Assembly (NCBI GenBank): GCA_905234185.1
Contig: CAJOGC010000002.1
Span: 1-64,000, forward strand
From: an uncultured Alphaproteobacteria bacterium
GTDB taxonomy: Bacteria > Pseudomonadota > Alphaproteobacteria > Rs-D84
Length of the DNA stretch: 64,000 nucleotides
Reading direction: 5' to 3'
The notes beneath the pieces were generated by a model. That model was not told the DNA's origin, made no database searches, and worked only from the letters and a program-made list of their open reading frames with translations. A program made the translations under genes and the position numbers. This document shows, in pieces, positions 1 through 7,469 of the stretch; the first letter of the stretch is position 1, and each line of letters begins with the position of its first letter.

Positions 1-56
1 CCCCCCCGCCGACCCACGCGACAAGTCGCGTGGGACCCCGCCCCCCCGCGCTCTGT

Positions 57-91
57 CGTATTCCCCTTCGCGCGTTGCGCGGGGGAATACG
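57..91. promoter_or_regulatory. Long imperfect hairpin immediately downstream of the DGR target stop codon (candidate cruciform/retrohoming hairpin and/or terminator)
   Basis: CGTATTCCCC(57-66) TT CGCGC GTT GCGCG GGGGAATACG(82-91): about 15 bp stem with one TT bulge, 4 nt beyond the stop codon at 96-98. A second perfect 10-bp stem lies at 13-34 (CCCACGCGAC aa GTCGCGTGGG). Confidence 0.6.
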
Positions 92-95
92 AAAA

Positions 96-533
96 TCAAT
101 CGCCGGCCGACCCGAACACGCCCCCGCGGAAGTCGGCGTAGGTGCGGACGTGGCGGCCGCAGTAGCTCGCGCAATTCGAAGCGCAGTCAGACGCGGAACT
201 GTACGCGCTGCGGTACACCCAAGCAGAGCGCGCAGGACGCAGCATCCGGCACCAACAATAAACACCTGTGGTGCCCTGCTCGAAGTTTGCATTGGGTCTT
301 GCCACCCCATATGAACCCGATGTGGAATTACATGTCGAAATGCCAGAAACCGTGCCATATGGGAAAGTTGCGGTCCATTCGCCCGACGTATTAGTATAAC
401 CAGTCCCCGCGATATCGGGATCCAATACGATTGCCACCATGTCGGATTCAACGCACATTGTTGTTGCGTTCGCGTTTGCGAACGCAACAATGGCCATCAA
501 TGGTATGACCGCGATGCGAAATGTGTTTTTCAT
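96..533 (-). CDS. Small secreted Cys-rich protein; DGR target whose C-terminus is the variable repeat
   Basis: 145 aa; Sec signal peptide MKNTFRIAVIPLMAIVAFANANA; SD AAGGAG upstream of ATG; the C-terminal 47 codons match the TR at 1234-1374 with only TR-adenine-specific differences. Confidence 0.9.
   Translation of the reverse strand: MKNTFRIAVIPLMAIVAFANANATTMCVESDMVAIVLDPDIAGTGYTNTSGEWTATFPYGTVSGISTCNSTSGSYGVARPNANFEQGTTGVYCWCRMLRPARSAWVYRSAYSSASDCASNCASYCGRHVRTYADFRGGVFGSAGD
102..242 (-). repeat. DGR variable repeat (VR)
   Basis: 141-bp gapless match to 1234-1374; 12 mismatches, all at TR-strand adenines; terminal 23 bp (102-124, GC-rich) identical to the TR, as expected for an IMH. Confidence 0.95.
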
Positions 534-578
534 GTTTGCTCCTTTTTTTTATTTTCTTTTGGTTGTTTTTTATTTTCC

Positions 579-977
579 ACTACCCCGCCCGACGGGGTAG
601 TCAGAAAGGCTGGAGAGTTTTTACTTTCTTTGGCTCTCGTCACAACTACCCCGTCACTTCGTGACACCCCTTCGTGAAACGAAGGGGAATTAAATTCTCT
701 GGAATAATTGCGTTATCTTTACGCTGGTATTCCAGATACCGTCATTCCCCTTCACCCCGTGAAGGGGTGGACGCGTAGCGGACGGGGTAGTCAACAAGAC
801 GCAGTTTGTTTTTACTTTCTTTGGCTCTCGTCACAACTACCCCGCCCTGCGGGCACCCCTTCGTGCCGCGAAGGGGATTTTATTCTCTGGAATCATTACT
901 TTATTTTTATGCAATTATTCCAGATACCGCCATTCCCCTTCACCCCAGTGAAGGGGTGGCGGGCGAAGCCCGACGGT
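579..977. repeat. Block A of nested palindromic (MITE-like) repeats: mini-palindrome 579-601, unit 645-791, degenerate unit 836-~977
   Basis: Units begin ACTACCCCG and end CGGGGTAGT; internal stems CCCCTTCG..CGAAGGGG, TCTGGAAT..ATTCCAGA, TTCCCCTTCAC..GTGAAGGGG; linker ...TTTTTACTTTCTTTGGCTCTCGTCACA repeats with the units. Confidence 0.85.
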
Positions 978-1233
978 AAAAAATCTTGTTCCCCGTGACG
1001 TTCTGACGAAACGTCTACTAGCCACGGGGGACCCTGTGCAGTGTGTTCGTAAGATTGTGTTGCCACAATCAAACGGGATACATCGCCCCGCCTTTTGATT
1101 TACAAGGCAAACAAACGGATTCATTCGAACCCGAAAAGTGGTTTCGTATTGGTCGCCAATGAGTTCCCAATACCGCACTTTGTCCCACAGGTTGGCAAAA
1201 CTTTTTCCTTTGCTAAGTTTTGTGCCCCAAGGA
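978..1233 (-). ncRNA. Putative structured 3' portion of the DGR RNA (TR transcript), ending in a terminator-like stem plus T-run
   Basis: Minus-strand stems (plus coordinates): 1196-1203/1215-1222 CAAAACTT/AAGTTTTG; 1146-1152/1167-1173 GTATTGG/CCAATAC; 1090-1094/1104-1108 GCCTT/AAGGC; 1053-1059/1064-1070 GATTGTG/CACAATC; 991-1002/1010-1029 nested CCCCGTG + GACGTT / AACGTC + CACGGGG, followed on the minus strand by ...GATTTTTTACC. Confidence 0.5.
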
Positions 1234-1374
1234 GCCGGCCGACCCGAACACGCCCCTGCGGAAGTCGGCGTTGTTGCGGACGTTGTTGCCGCAGTTGTTC
1301 GCGCAATTCGAAGCGCAGTCAGACGCGGAACTGTTCGCGTTGTTGTACACCCAAGCAGAGCGCGCAGGACGCAG
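1234..1374 (-). repeat. DGR template repeat (TR), non-coding
   Basis: Conceptual minus-strand translation ...NNANSSASDCASNCANNCGNNVRNNADFRRGVFGSAG; nine AAC codons, every one substituted in the VR; no plausible start/stop architecture for a protein. Confidence 0.93.
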
Positions 1375-1465
1375 GAATGACGGAGAGACAGACACACATC
1401 CGGACACGGTCCACCAGAATCGTGGTACAGCACGCATCGGCATCGCCGGCGATGCACCCCATTCC

Positions 1466-1500
1466 CGATTTTGGTCGGGAATCCCGTTTTTTACCAAGGC
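1466..1500. terminator. Hairpin ATTCCCGA-TTTTGG-TCGGGAAT with T-run on the plus strand
   Basis: 8-bp perfect stem followed by CCCGTTTTTT. Confidence 0.4.
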
Positions 1501-1545
1501 CGTAAAAAAATTCGTTTCGTTTTTTGTTTTGCTCCTTTTCTTATC

Positions 1546-2056
1546 ACTACCCCGCCCTGCGGGCACCCCTTCGTGCAACGAAGGGGAGTTTAACTCTCGA
1601 CTACCCCGCCCTGCGGGCACCCCTTCGCACCGCGAAGGGGACTTTATTCTCGTCACAACTACCCCGTCACTTCGTGACACCCCTTCACGATGTGAAGGGG
1701 AGTTTATTCTCTGGAATCATTACTTTATTTTTATGCAATTATTCCAGATACCGCCATTCCCCTTCACCCCAGTGAAGGGGTGGACGCGTAGCGGACGGGG
1801 TAGTCAGAAAGACGCAGTTTGTTTTTACTTTCTTTGGCTCTCGCCACAACTACCCCGCCCTGCGGGCACCCCTTCGCACCGCGAAGGGGAGTTTTATTCT
1901 CGTCACAACTACCCCGTCACTTCGTGACACCCCTTCGCACCGCGAAGGGGAATTTATTCTCTGGAATCATTACTTTATTTTTATGCAATTATTCCAGATA
2001 CCGCTATTCCCCTTCACCCCAGTGAAGGGGTGGCGGGCAACGCCCGACGGGGTAGT
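1546..2056. repeat. Block B of nested palindromic (MITE-like) repeats: half-units at 1546, 1600 and 1849; full units 1658-1804 and 1908-2056
   Basis: Same unit as block A (147-149 bp); terminal inverted repeats ACTACCCCG/CGGGGTAGT; last unit abuts the RT stop codon. Confidence 0.85.
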
Positions 2057-3099
2057 CACCCCATCAAATACCGCCGCACAAATTCCGTCGTTTTCGGATT
2101 CGCAATCCCACGAACCCGATGACATATGTCACGCCGATAATTGTATGTATTCGCCCATCGCGACCAACCATATGCCGCCGATATTTGCCCCCGCGCCAGA
2201 TTCGATGTGTCGTTCCGATGCCCTATGTTCATTATGCGACGACGCATCTTATACGCCGTCCGTCGCCGCAATAATACAAAATTACGAAAATGACGGTATC
2301 CTATAAAGTCAACCCCGCGCGATGTCGGATATACCGATGCACGTGAAAATGTCAACTTTAACCGCGTTGCCAGAAATTCCCGTATCGATTCACATGCACG
2401 ATGCAACGCGTGCTTGTCATTGCCAAACAAACAAAAATCATCACAATAACGAATATAATCCGACCAATGCAATTCATGTTTTACAAACATGTCCAATTCA
2501 TTCAAGTAAACATTCCCCAGCCACTGGCTGGTCAAATTGCCAATCGGAATGTTTTTTCCAACACCACACGAATGAACAATATCGTCCAATATTCGGATTA
2601 TTCGATTGTCCGCAATCTTTTTACATATTATATCCATCATTACCGAATGATCCATCGATGGGTAAAATTTGTGTATGTCACAATTAAGCACATAACGATT
2701 GCGACGAACAAATTCCATCACACGACGCGATGCAGAATGCAACCCACGCCCCGGAATACACGCAAATGAATCACTTATAAATCGCGATTGCCATATCGGC
2801 CCCAATACATTTATTAACGCATGGTGCACAATGTGGTCCGGATACAACGGCAAAACATATATTGTGCGGGGCTTTGGTTCATAAATCTGGTGCACGCGGT
2901 ATGGCGATGTGTGAAAATTATCACGGCGCAATGTGTGCATCAAATCCATCATCATTTGCCGGCGATGCGCTAAAAAACTGCGCACATCACGTTTGGACTT
3001 TTTGCTGCGCACCGCGTTGCGCGCCGCACGTTCCAGATTTACACCGGAAATAAAATCATGCCAAAGATGTCTGAACCGTTTTGCCAATTTTACCCCCAA
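2056..3099 (-). CDS. Reverse transcriptase, DGR type
   Basis: 347 aa; IPIGNLTSQWLGNVYLNELDMFVKHEL (the DGR-characteristic SQ in motif 4) and catalytic YIRYCDDF; adjacent to a TR/VR pair. Confidence 0.93.
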   Translation of the reverse strand: MGVKLAKRFRHLWHDFISGVNLERAARNAVRSKKSKRDVRSFLAHRRQMMMDLMHTLRRDNFHTSPYRVHQIYEPKPRTIYVLPLYPDHIVHHALINVLGPIWQSRFISDSFACIPGRGLHSASRRVMEFVRRNRYVLNCDIHKFYPSMDHSVMMDIICKKIADNRIIRILDDIVHSCGVGKNIPIGNLTSQWLGNVYLNELDMFVKHELHWSDYIRYCDDFCLFGNDKHALHRACESIREFLATRLKLTFSRASVYPTSRGVDFIGYRHFRNFVLLRRRTAYKMRRRIMNIGHRNDTSNLARGQISAAYGWSRWANTYNYRRDICHRVRGIANPKTTEFVRRYLMG

Positions 3100-3101
3100 A
3101 A

Positions 3102-3446
3102 CTAGGAAAACGAATAATACCGATCAATTTTAACAACCGTCGCATTAAACGGTATGTTGTCACCGACAGATGATATCTGATCCATTAAAACCGCACTGCC
3201 GGTGAACGAAACACAAACCGTATCATCCAGCAAATACTGAAATTGCAGGCAATCCTGGCCCGGGTGATGCTTGGATTTCATAATACGAAAATCCGTCACC
3301 AGTATTTCACGGTTTAATATCTGGTCCAATCGCATCTTGGTCCCCGGCAACGGCAATTTGCCACGCGCAAATACCGAAAATGCGGGAAATTTTGTCTTAT
3401 CAAGATTCAATACCTGGGCCGGTGTCATGGCATCACCATATCGCAC
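3102..3446 (-). CDS. Hypothetical 114-aa protein, possible OB-fold/ssDNA-binding-like; candidate DGR accessory factor
   Basis: Stop is 2 bp from the RT start; C-terminal pattern ...IPFNATVVKIDRYY resembles small phage ssDNA-binding-like proteins (weak); not an obvious Avd four-helix sequence. Confidence 0.5.
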   Translation of the reverse strand: MRYGDAMTPAQVLNLDKTKFPAFSVFARGKLPLPGTKMRLDQILNREILVTDFRIMKSKHHPGQDCLQFQYLLDDTVCVSFTGSAVLMDQISSVGDNIPFNATVVKIDRYYSFS

Positions 3447-3903
3447 TAAACATTCCCGTGCGAAATGCAGTCGATGTCTTTACCATATTCGCACAGTCCG
3501 CCGCACAACCCGATGCACACGCCGCATCTGACTGATATGTTTGGGTAAATGTCCAATATGAATGCGCGGGCGCCCACATTTCACACCAACAATTCGAACC
3601 TTCGTCCGATGTCGTGGTAAATAACGCCGTGTTCGCAGTGTTCGCCGTACCACTTATTTCATTGCATGCCGCAATGCCGGATATGGTTTGGGATGTATTG
3701 TTTAATACCGATAATGTCGTGTAATCAAATGTCACAGACCATGTACGCGCAGATGCATCAGATGTCATAGATGTACCGTCCGTCGATTTAGATAGTAATA
3801 TCACCGCCGTATTGCGCTTGCGACAAATATCCGTGTCCGCAAATGCAGTTGCCATTGTCATCATTCCGCAAAGTATATATATTAAATGTTTCATATTTTC
3901 CAC
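3433..3903 (-). CDS. Secreted Cys-rich protein, paralog of the DGR target
   Basis: Signal peptide; C-terminus NCWCEMWAPAHSYWTFTQTYQSDAACASGCAADCANMVKTSTAFRTGMF aligns without gaps to YCWCRMLRPARSAWVYRSAYSSASDCASNCASYCGRHVRTYADFRGGVF of the target. Confidence 0.75.
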   Translation of the reverse strand: MENMKHLIYILCGMMTMATAFADTDICRKRNTAVILLSKSTDGTSMTSDASARTWSVTFDYTTLSVLNNTSQTISGIAACNEISGTANTANTALFTTTSDEGSNCWCEMWAPAHSYWTFTQTYQSDAACASGCAADCANMVKTSTAFRTGMFSAIW

Positions 3904-3910
3904 CCTTGTT

Positions 3911-4783
3911 TTAATTGGTTACATGGTATGTGTGTGTACCATCACTAAGATTTAATGTCCCAGATCCCACCCCCGGCGCAATGTTCACATAACATACATC
4001 AACACCATCACTTATCTTTAACGTCGGAACTGTGGTTTGTGTGCCATAAACAGCAATCGATACCCCGGGTCCAATATGCATCTCTGGCAGCCCCAGCGGA
4101 CACACCTCCGAACAATACCCCAGCGCCGTCCGTAATAACCCACCATTGCATAATGTCGTACATATATTGTCCGTTGTCGTTGGATTACACGACTGATACG
4201 AACCCAATGCAGTATAATTACTGGGGCATGCACCATTCGCATCAACCGATGCAATAACCCCATCCGATCCAACATCAATATACCCAGATATACATCCATC
4301 CGTGTCATATGCCGCACACGAACCATTAACATAGTGCCCTGTCGCACACACCGTCGGCGCACTTGACAATATCAACCCATTAAATATAAATGTCATGTTG
4401 TTGCCATATGTGTACGCTTCATATCCAGTGGGACAAAGGTTATCCTTGTTCTTGGAATAAAATGTCGCCCCATTTACAGAATTACGATAAAAACCACTGT
4501 CGCAATTTTCGGGCGTGTTCTGGACACATGTGCCATTCTCGTAATGAGAATCCGAATCACATACCGTCGGCGCGGTGCCTAAGACCAGACCATTAAATGT
4601 AAAATCAAATGTCGATGGCGCAGTATATGATTCATAGCCCGCCGGACACAATCCATCCAGATTCTTAGCGTAAAATGTCGTTGGGTATTTCGTCGTAACA
4701 TCGTCAAAACCAGACGGACATGTCCCCGCAATTGCGTTCCCAAACACCAATAAAACCAACAAAAAACCGTGAAAAAATCGCAT
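3911..4783 (-). CDS. Secreted Cys-rich repeat protein
   Basis: Signal peptide MRFFHGFLLVLLVFGNAIA; internal repeats CPxGYExYT..F.FNGL.L..APTVC. Confidence 0.7.
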   Translation of the reverse strand: MRFFHGFLLVLLVFGNAIAGTCPSGFDDVTTKYPTTFYAKNLDGLCPAGYESYTAPSTFDFTFNGLVLGTAPTVCDSDSHYENGTCVQNTPENCDSGFYRNSVNGATFYSKNKDNLCPTGYEAYTYGNNMTFIFNGLILSSAPTVCATGHYVNGSCAAYDTDGCISGYIDVGSDGVIASVDANGACPSNYTALGSYQSCNPTTTDNICTTLCNGGLLRTALGYCSEVCPLGLPEMHIGPGVSIAVYGTQTTVPTLKISDGVDVCYVNIAPGVGSGTLNLSDGTHTYHVTN

Positions 4784-4816
4784 AAAACTTCCCTTCTTTC
4801 ATTGCGGATTATAATC

Positions 4817-4863
4817 TGATATCAATTTGAGTTCAAGTAATATTTGATATCAGAATGATATCA
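4817..4863. promoter_or_regulatory. Three TGATATCA palindromes (4817-4824, 4845-4852, 4856-4863), candidate operators
   Basis: Perfect 8-bp palindromes between the divergent DGR-cluster operon and the XRE gene. Confidence 0.6.
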
Positions 4864-5115
4864 AAAATGACTGGTAAATCGAAAACTATTTTTGATGAAA
4901 AATACCGTGATTTTGTCGCGGATATGGTTCACCAGCGCAAATCTATTAATATGACACAACGCGAATTGGCAAAAAAGTTGGGGACATCACATTGTTATGT
5001 GGCACGAATTGAAACACACGAACGACGCATTGATTTGGTGGAATCTGTCGCAATGATGCGCGCGCTGGAGATGAGCGATGACCAAATTATCGGCGAAATA
5101 AAAAAATTAATGTAA
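4855..5115 (+). CDS. XRE-family HTH transcriptional regulator
   Basis: MTQRELAKKLGTSHCYVARIETHERRIDLVE HTH; start may be the ATG at 4867. Confidence 0.85.
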   Translation: MISKMTGKSKTIFDEKYRDFVADMVHQRKSINMTQRELAKKLGTSHCYVARIETHERRIDLVESVAMMRALEMSDDQIIGEIKKLM

Positions 5116-5144
5116 TAAAAAAACGCCCGAATGGGCGTTTTTTA
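5116..5144. terminator. Bidirectional terminator
   Basis: AAAAAAACGCCCGAATGGGCGTTTTTTA. Confidence 0.8.
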
Positions 5145-7379
5145 TTTTCCAAACTTTCCACTGCGCGGGAAACCGACCGGAATCGTGCGACCCTGGGTTG
5201 CGCGTTTGCCAACCCACGGTTGCCAATCGTCCAGTTTCGTTGTGCCGCGACCCGTTGTCCAACCGAACCCGTCCGCCGCGTTAAAGAACATTGCATCAAT
5301 CGTGTATGTCCGTTCGGCATTGTATTTTTGTAATATCACGCCCTTGCCCCGGGTCATTTCCGGAATTTCCGTTGCACTGAATATCAACAGTTTATCATTT
5401 GACCCCGACATCGCGACCGTGTCACCCACAACATCGACACACAGCACCGCCGGATTCCGATCATCAACATTCATAACCTGCTTTCCGTTTTTGGTCTGGG
5501 CCAGGCAATTTTCACCAGACACAATGAACCCAATTCCATGCCGCGCAACCAGCAAATATTTCGAATCCGCATGCAACACAAATGCCCGAACAATGTTTTC
5601 ATCCGGACCAATATCCGCCATCATACGCACCGATTCACCGAACCCACGCGCCGATGGCAAATCATTCGCGCTTAGCGTAAACATTTTTCCAGACGAACCG
5701 AACAGATTAACCTTGTCCGTGGACATTGCATGAAATGCGCACAATAATTCATCGCCCTCTTTGAATTTCATATCCAAATTGTTCAGGTCCAAATGCCCCT
5801 TGGCCGCGCGAATCCAGCCCATTGTGGACAATATTACGGTTATTGGTTCCTTTTCGATAAATTCGTCCGCATTAACCACAATCTCTTCGGTCTGTTCCGC
5901 CCAGGTTGTGCGACGACGCCCCAGCGCAGTTTTTTTATCATAACGTTTTTTAATGTCGGTGAACCACGCCTTTAACTGTTCGTTTTGCATTTCTTCGCTG
6001 GCCAGCAATGCCTGCAACTGCTTCTGTTCCGCTAACAATTCCGCGTTTTCACGTTTGATTTCCATTTCCTCTAATTTACGCAGGCTGCGCAGACGCGTGT
6101 TCAAAATCGCCTCTACCTGCAACTCGGTCAATTTGAATTCGTCCATCAAAACGGCCTTGGCGTCGTCTTCGGTTCGGATAATTTCAATAACCCGATCCAG
6201 GTTCAAATAAACAATCAGCAACCCGCCCAGTATCTCTAACCGGCGTGTGATATTGCCCAGTCGCCAATTCGTGCGTCGCAACAACACTTTTTTCTGGTGC
6301 GTGATAAATTCACGCAAAACATCACCAATTCCCATAACATGTGGCGCACCGTTGGAATCGATGACATTGAAATTCATATTAAACTTATATTCTAAATCGG
6401 TGGTTGCGAACAAATGTGCCATCAACTTTTCCGGTGGCACATTACGCGTTTTTGGGGTAATAATAATGCGTACATCCGTTGTTGATTCATCAACAATATC
6501 ATCAACCAGTGGCAACTTCTTGGCATCAATTAACCCCGCAATCTGTTCCACCAACTTTGACTTAATCAAACCATACGGTATTTCGGTAATAGCAATTTGA
6601 TAACCACCACGGTCCAAATCTTCTATTTCCCAACGCGCACGAATACGGAACGCACCACGACCGGTATCATAGTTTTTACAAATTGTATCAAAATTATCTA
6701 TTAAAACACCGCCGGTTGGAAAATCGGGACCAACCAATTTCTTCATAATCTGCGAAGTTGTTGCATCGGGTTTATCCACAACCAGGTTCAATGCATCGCA
6801 AACCTCGGCCACATTATGGGTCGGAATGTTTGTTGCCATACCAACCGCAATACCCATACCACCATTTGCCAGCAAGTTTGGAAACGCGCCCGGCATAACC
6901 GTTGGTTCAACCGTTGTGCCATCAAAGTTAGGCATCATGTCGACACTGTCTTCGTCGATACCCTCCATAATCAGCATGGCGGCATCGGTCATTTTAGATT
7001 CAGTGTAACGGTACGCAGCCTGGGGGTCACCATCGATATTACCAAAATTTCCCTGGCCATCAATCAATGGATAACGAACCGAAAAATCCTGGGCCAGTCG
7101 CACCATTGCATCATACACCGACGAATCACCGTGCGGGTGATAATGCCCCAACACATCACCAACAACCGTTGCACATTTGCGGAACGCCGCCGCGGGCGAC
7201 AATTTTTGCCGCAGCATAGAGAACAAAATACGGCGATGCACCGGCTTTAACCCGTCACGAACATCGGGCAACGCACGCGATACAATGGTCGACACCGCAT
7301 ACGACAGATACCGTTCCGAAATTGCATCGGACAACTGCTGGGAATCGATTCTTTCAACAAAATTCGTATTTTTTGACAT
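5142..7379 (-). CDS. parC: DNA topoisomerase IV subunit A
   Basis: 745 aa; ERYLSYAVSTIVSRALPDVRDGLKPVHRRIL..GDVLGHYHPHGDSSVYDAMVRLAQDF..YRYTESKM. Confidence 0.93.
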   Translation of the reverse strand: MSKNTNFVERIDSQQLSDAISERYLSYAVSTIVSRALPDVRDGLKPVHRRILFSMLRQKLSPAAAFRKCATVVGDVLGHYHPHGDSSVYDAMVRLAQDFSVRYPLIDGQGNFGNIDGDPQAAYRYTESKMTDAAMLIMEGIDEDSVDMMPNFDGTTVEPTVMPGAFPNLLANGGMGIAVGMATNIPTHNVAEVCDALNLVVDKPDATTSQIMKKLVGPDFPTGGVLIDNFDTICKNYDTGRGAFRIRARWEIEDLDRGGYQIAITEIPYGLIKSKLVEQIAGLIDAKKLPLVDDIVDESTTDVRIIITPKTRNVPPEKLMAHLFATTDLEYKFNMNFNVIDSNGAPHVMGIGDVLREFITHQKKVLLRRTNWRLGNITRRLEILGGLLIVYLNLDRVIEIIRTEDDAKAVLMDEFKLTELQVEAILNTRLRSLRKLEEMEIKRENAELLAEQKQLQALLASEEMQNEQLKAWFTDIKKRYDKKTALGRRRTTWAEQTEEIVVNADEFIEKEPITVILSTMGWIRAAKGHLDLNNLDMKFKEGDELLCAFHAMSTDKVNLFGSSGKMFTLSANDLPSARGFGESVRMMADIGPDENIVRAFVLHADSKYLLVARHGIGFIVSGENCLAQTKNGKQVMNVDDRNPAVLCVDVVGDTVAMSGSNDKLLIFSATEIPEMTRGKGVILQKYNAERTYTIDAMFFNAADGFGWTTGRGTTKLDDWQPWVGKRATQGRTIPVGFPRSGKFGK

Positions 7380-7469
7380 ATCGTTATCTTATTTTTACCT
7401 ATAAAACTTAAAACATTGCAAAAAAAATAACAACAGAAAAAATCATTTTAACCTTGACAAACTAAATTA

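Noticed and set aside
915-1505. ORFs across the TR/repeat region (915-1457 -, 1095-1505 +, 1213-1680 -, 1220-1927 +)
   Set aside because: They arise from GC-rich palindromes and the TR; no start signals or protein-like composition. The TR is explained as a non-coding template.
1213-1680. The 1234-1374 match as a degenerate pseudogene copy of the target
   Set aside because: Random decay would not restrict all 12 differences to adenines of one strand, nor hit 9/9 AAC codons; the DGR explanation is far better.
1546-2056. CRISPR array
   Set aside because: Repeats are long composite palindromes with no uniform repeat/unique-spacer pattern and no cas genes.
2056-3099. RT as a group II intron maturase or retron RT
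   Set aside because: No X/HNH maturase domain, the motif is GNLTSQ rather than QGxxxSP-type, no intron RNA ends, and a TR/VR pair is present.
3433-3903. Second VR of the same TR
   Set aside because: Nucleotide sequence does not match the TR or its IMH; only protein-level homology.
5793-7250. Plus-strand ORFs antisense to parC (e.g. 6816-7250)
   Set aside because: Antisense ORFs within a strongly supported conserved gene; no independent evidence.
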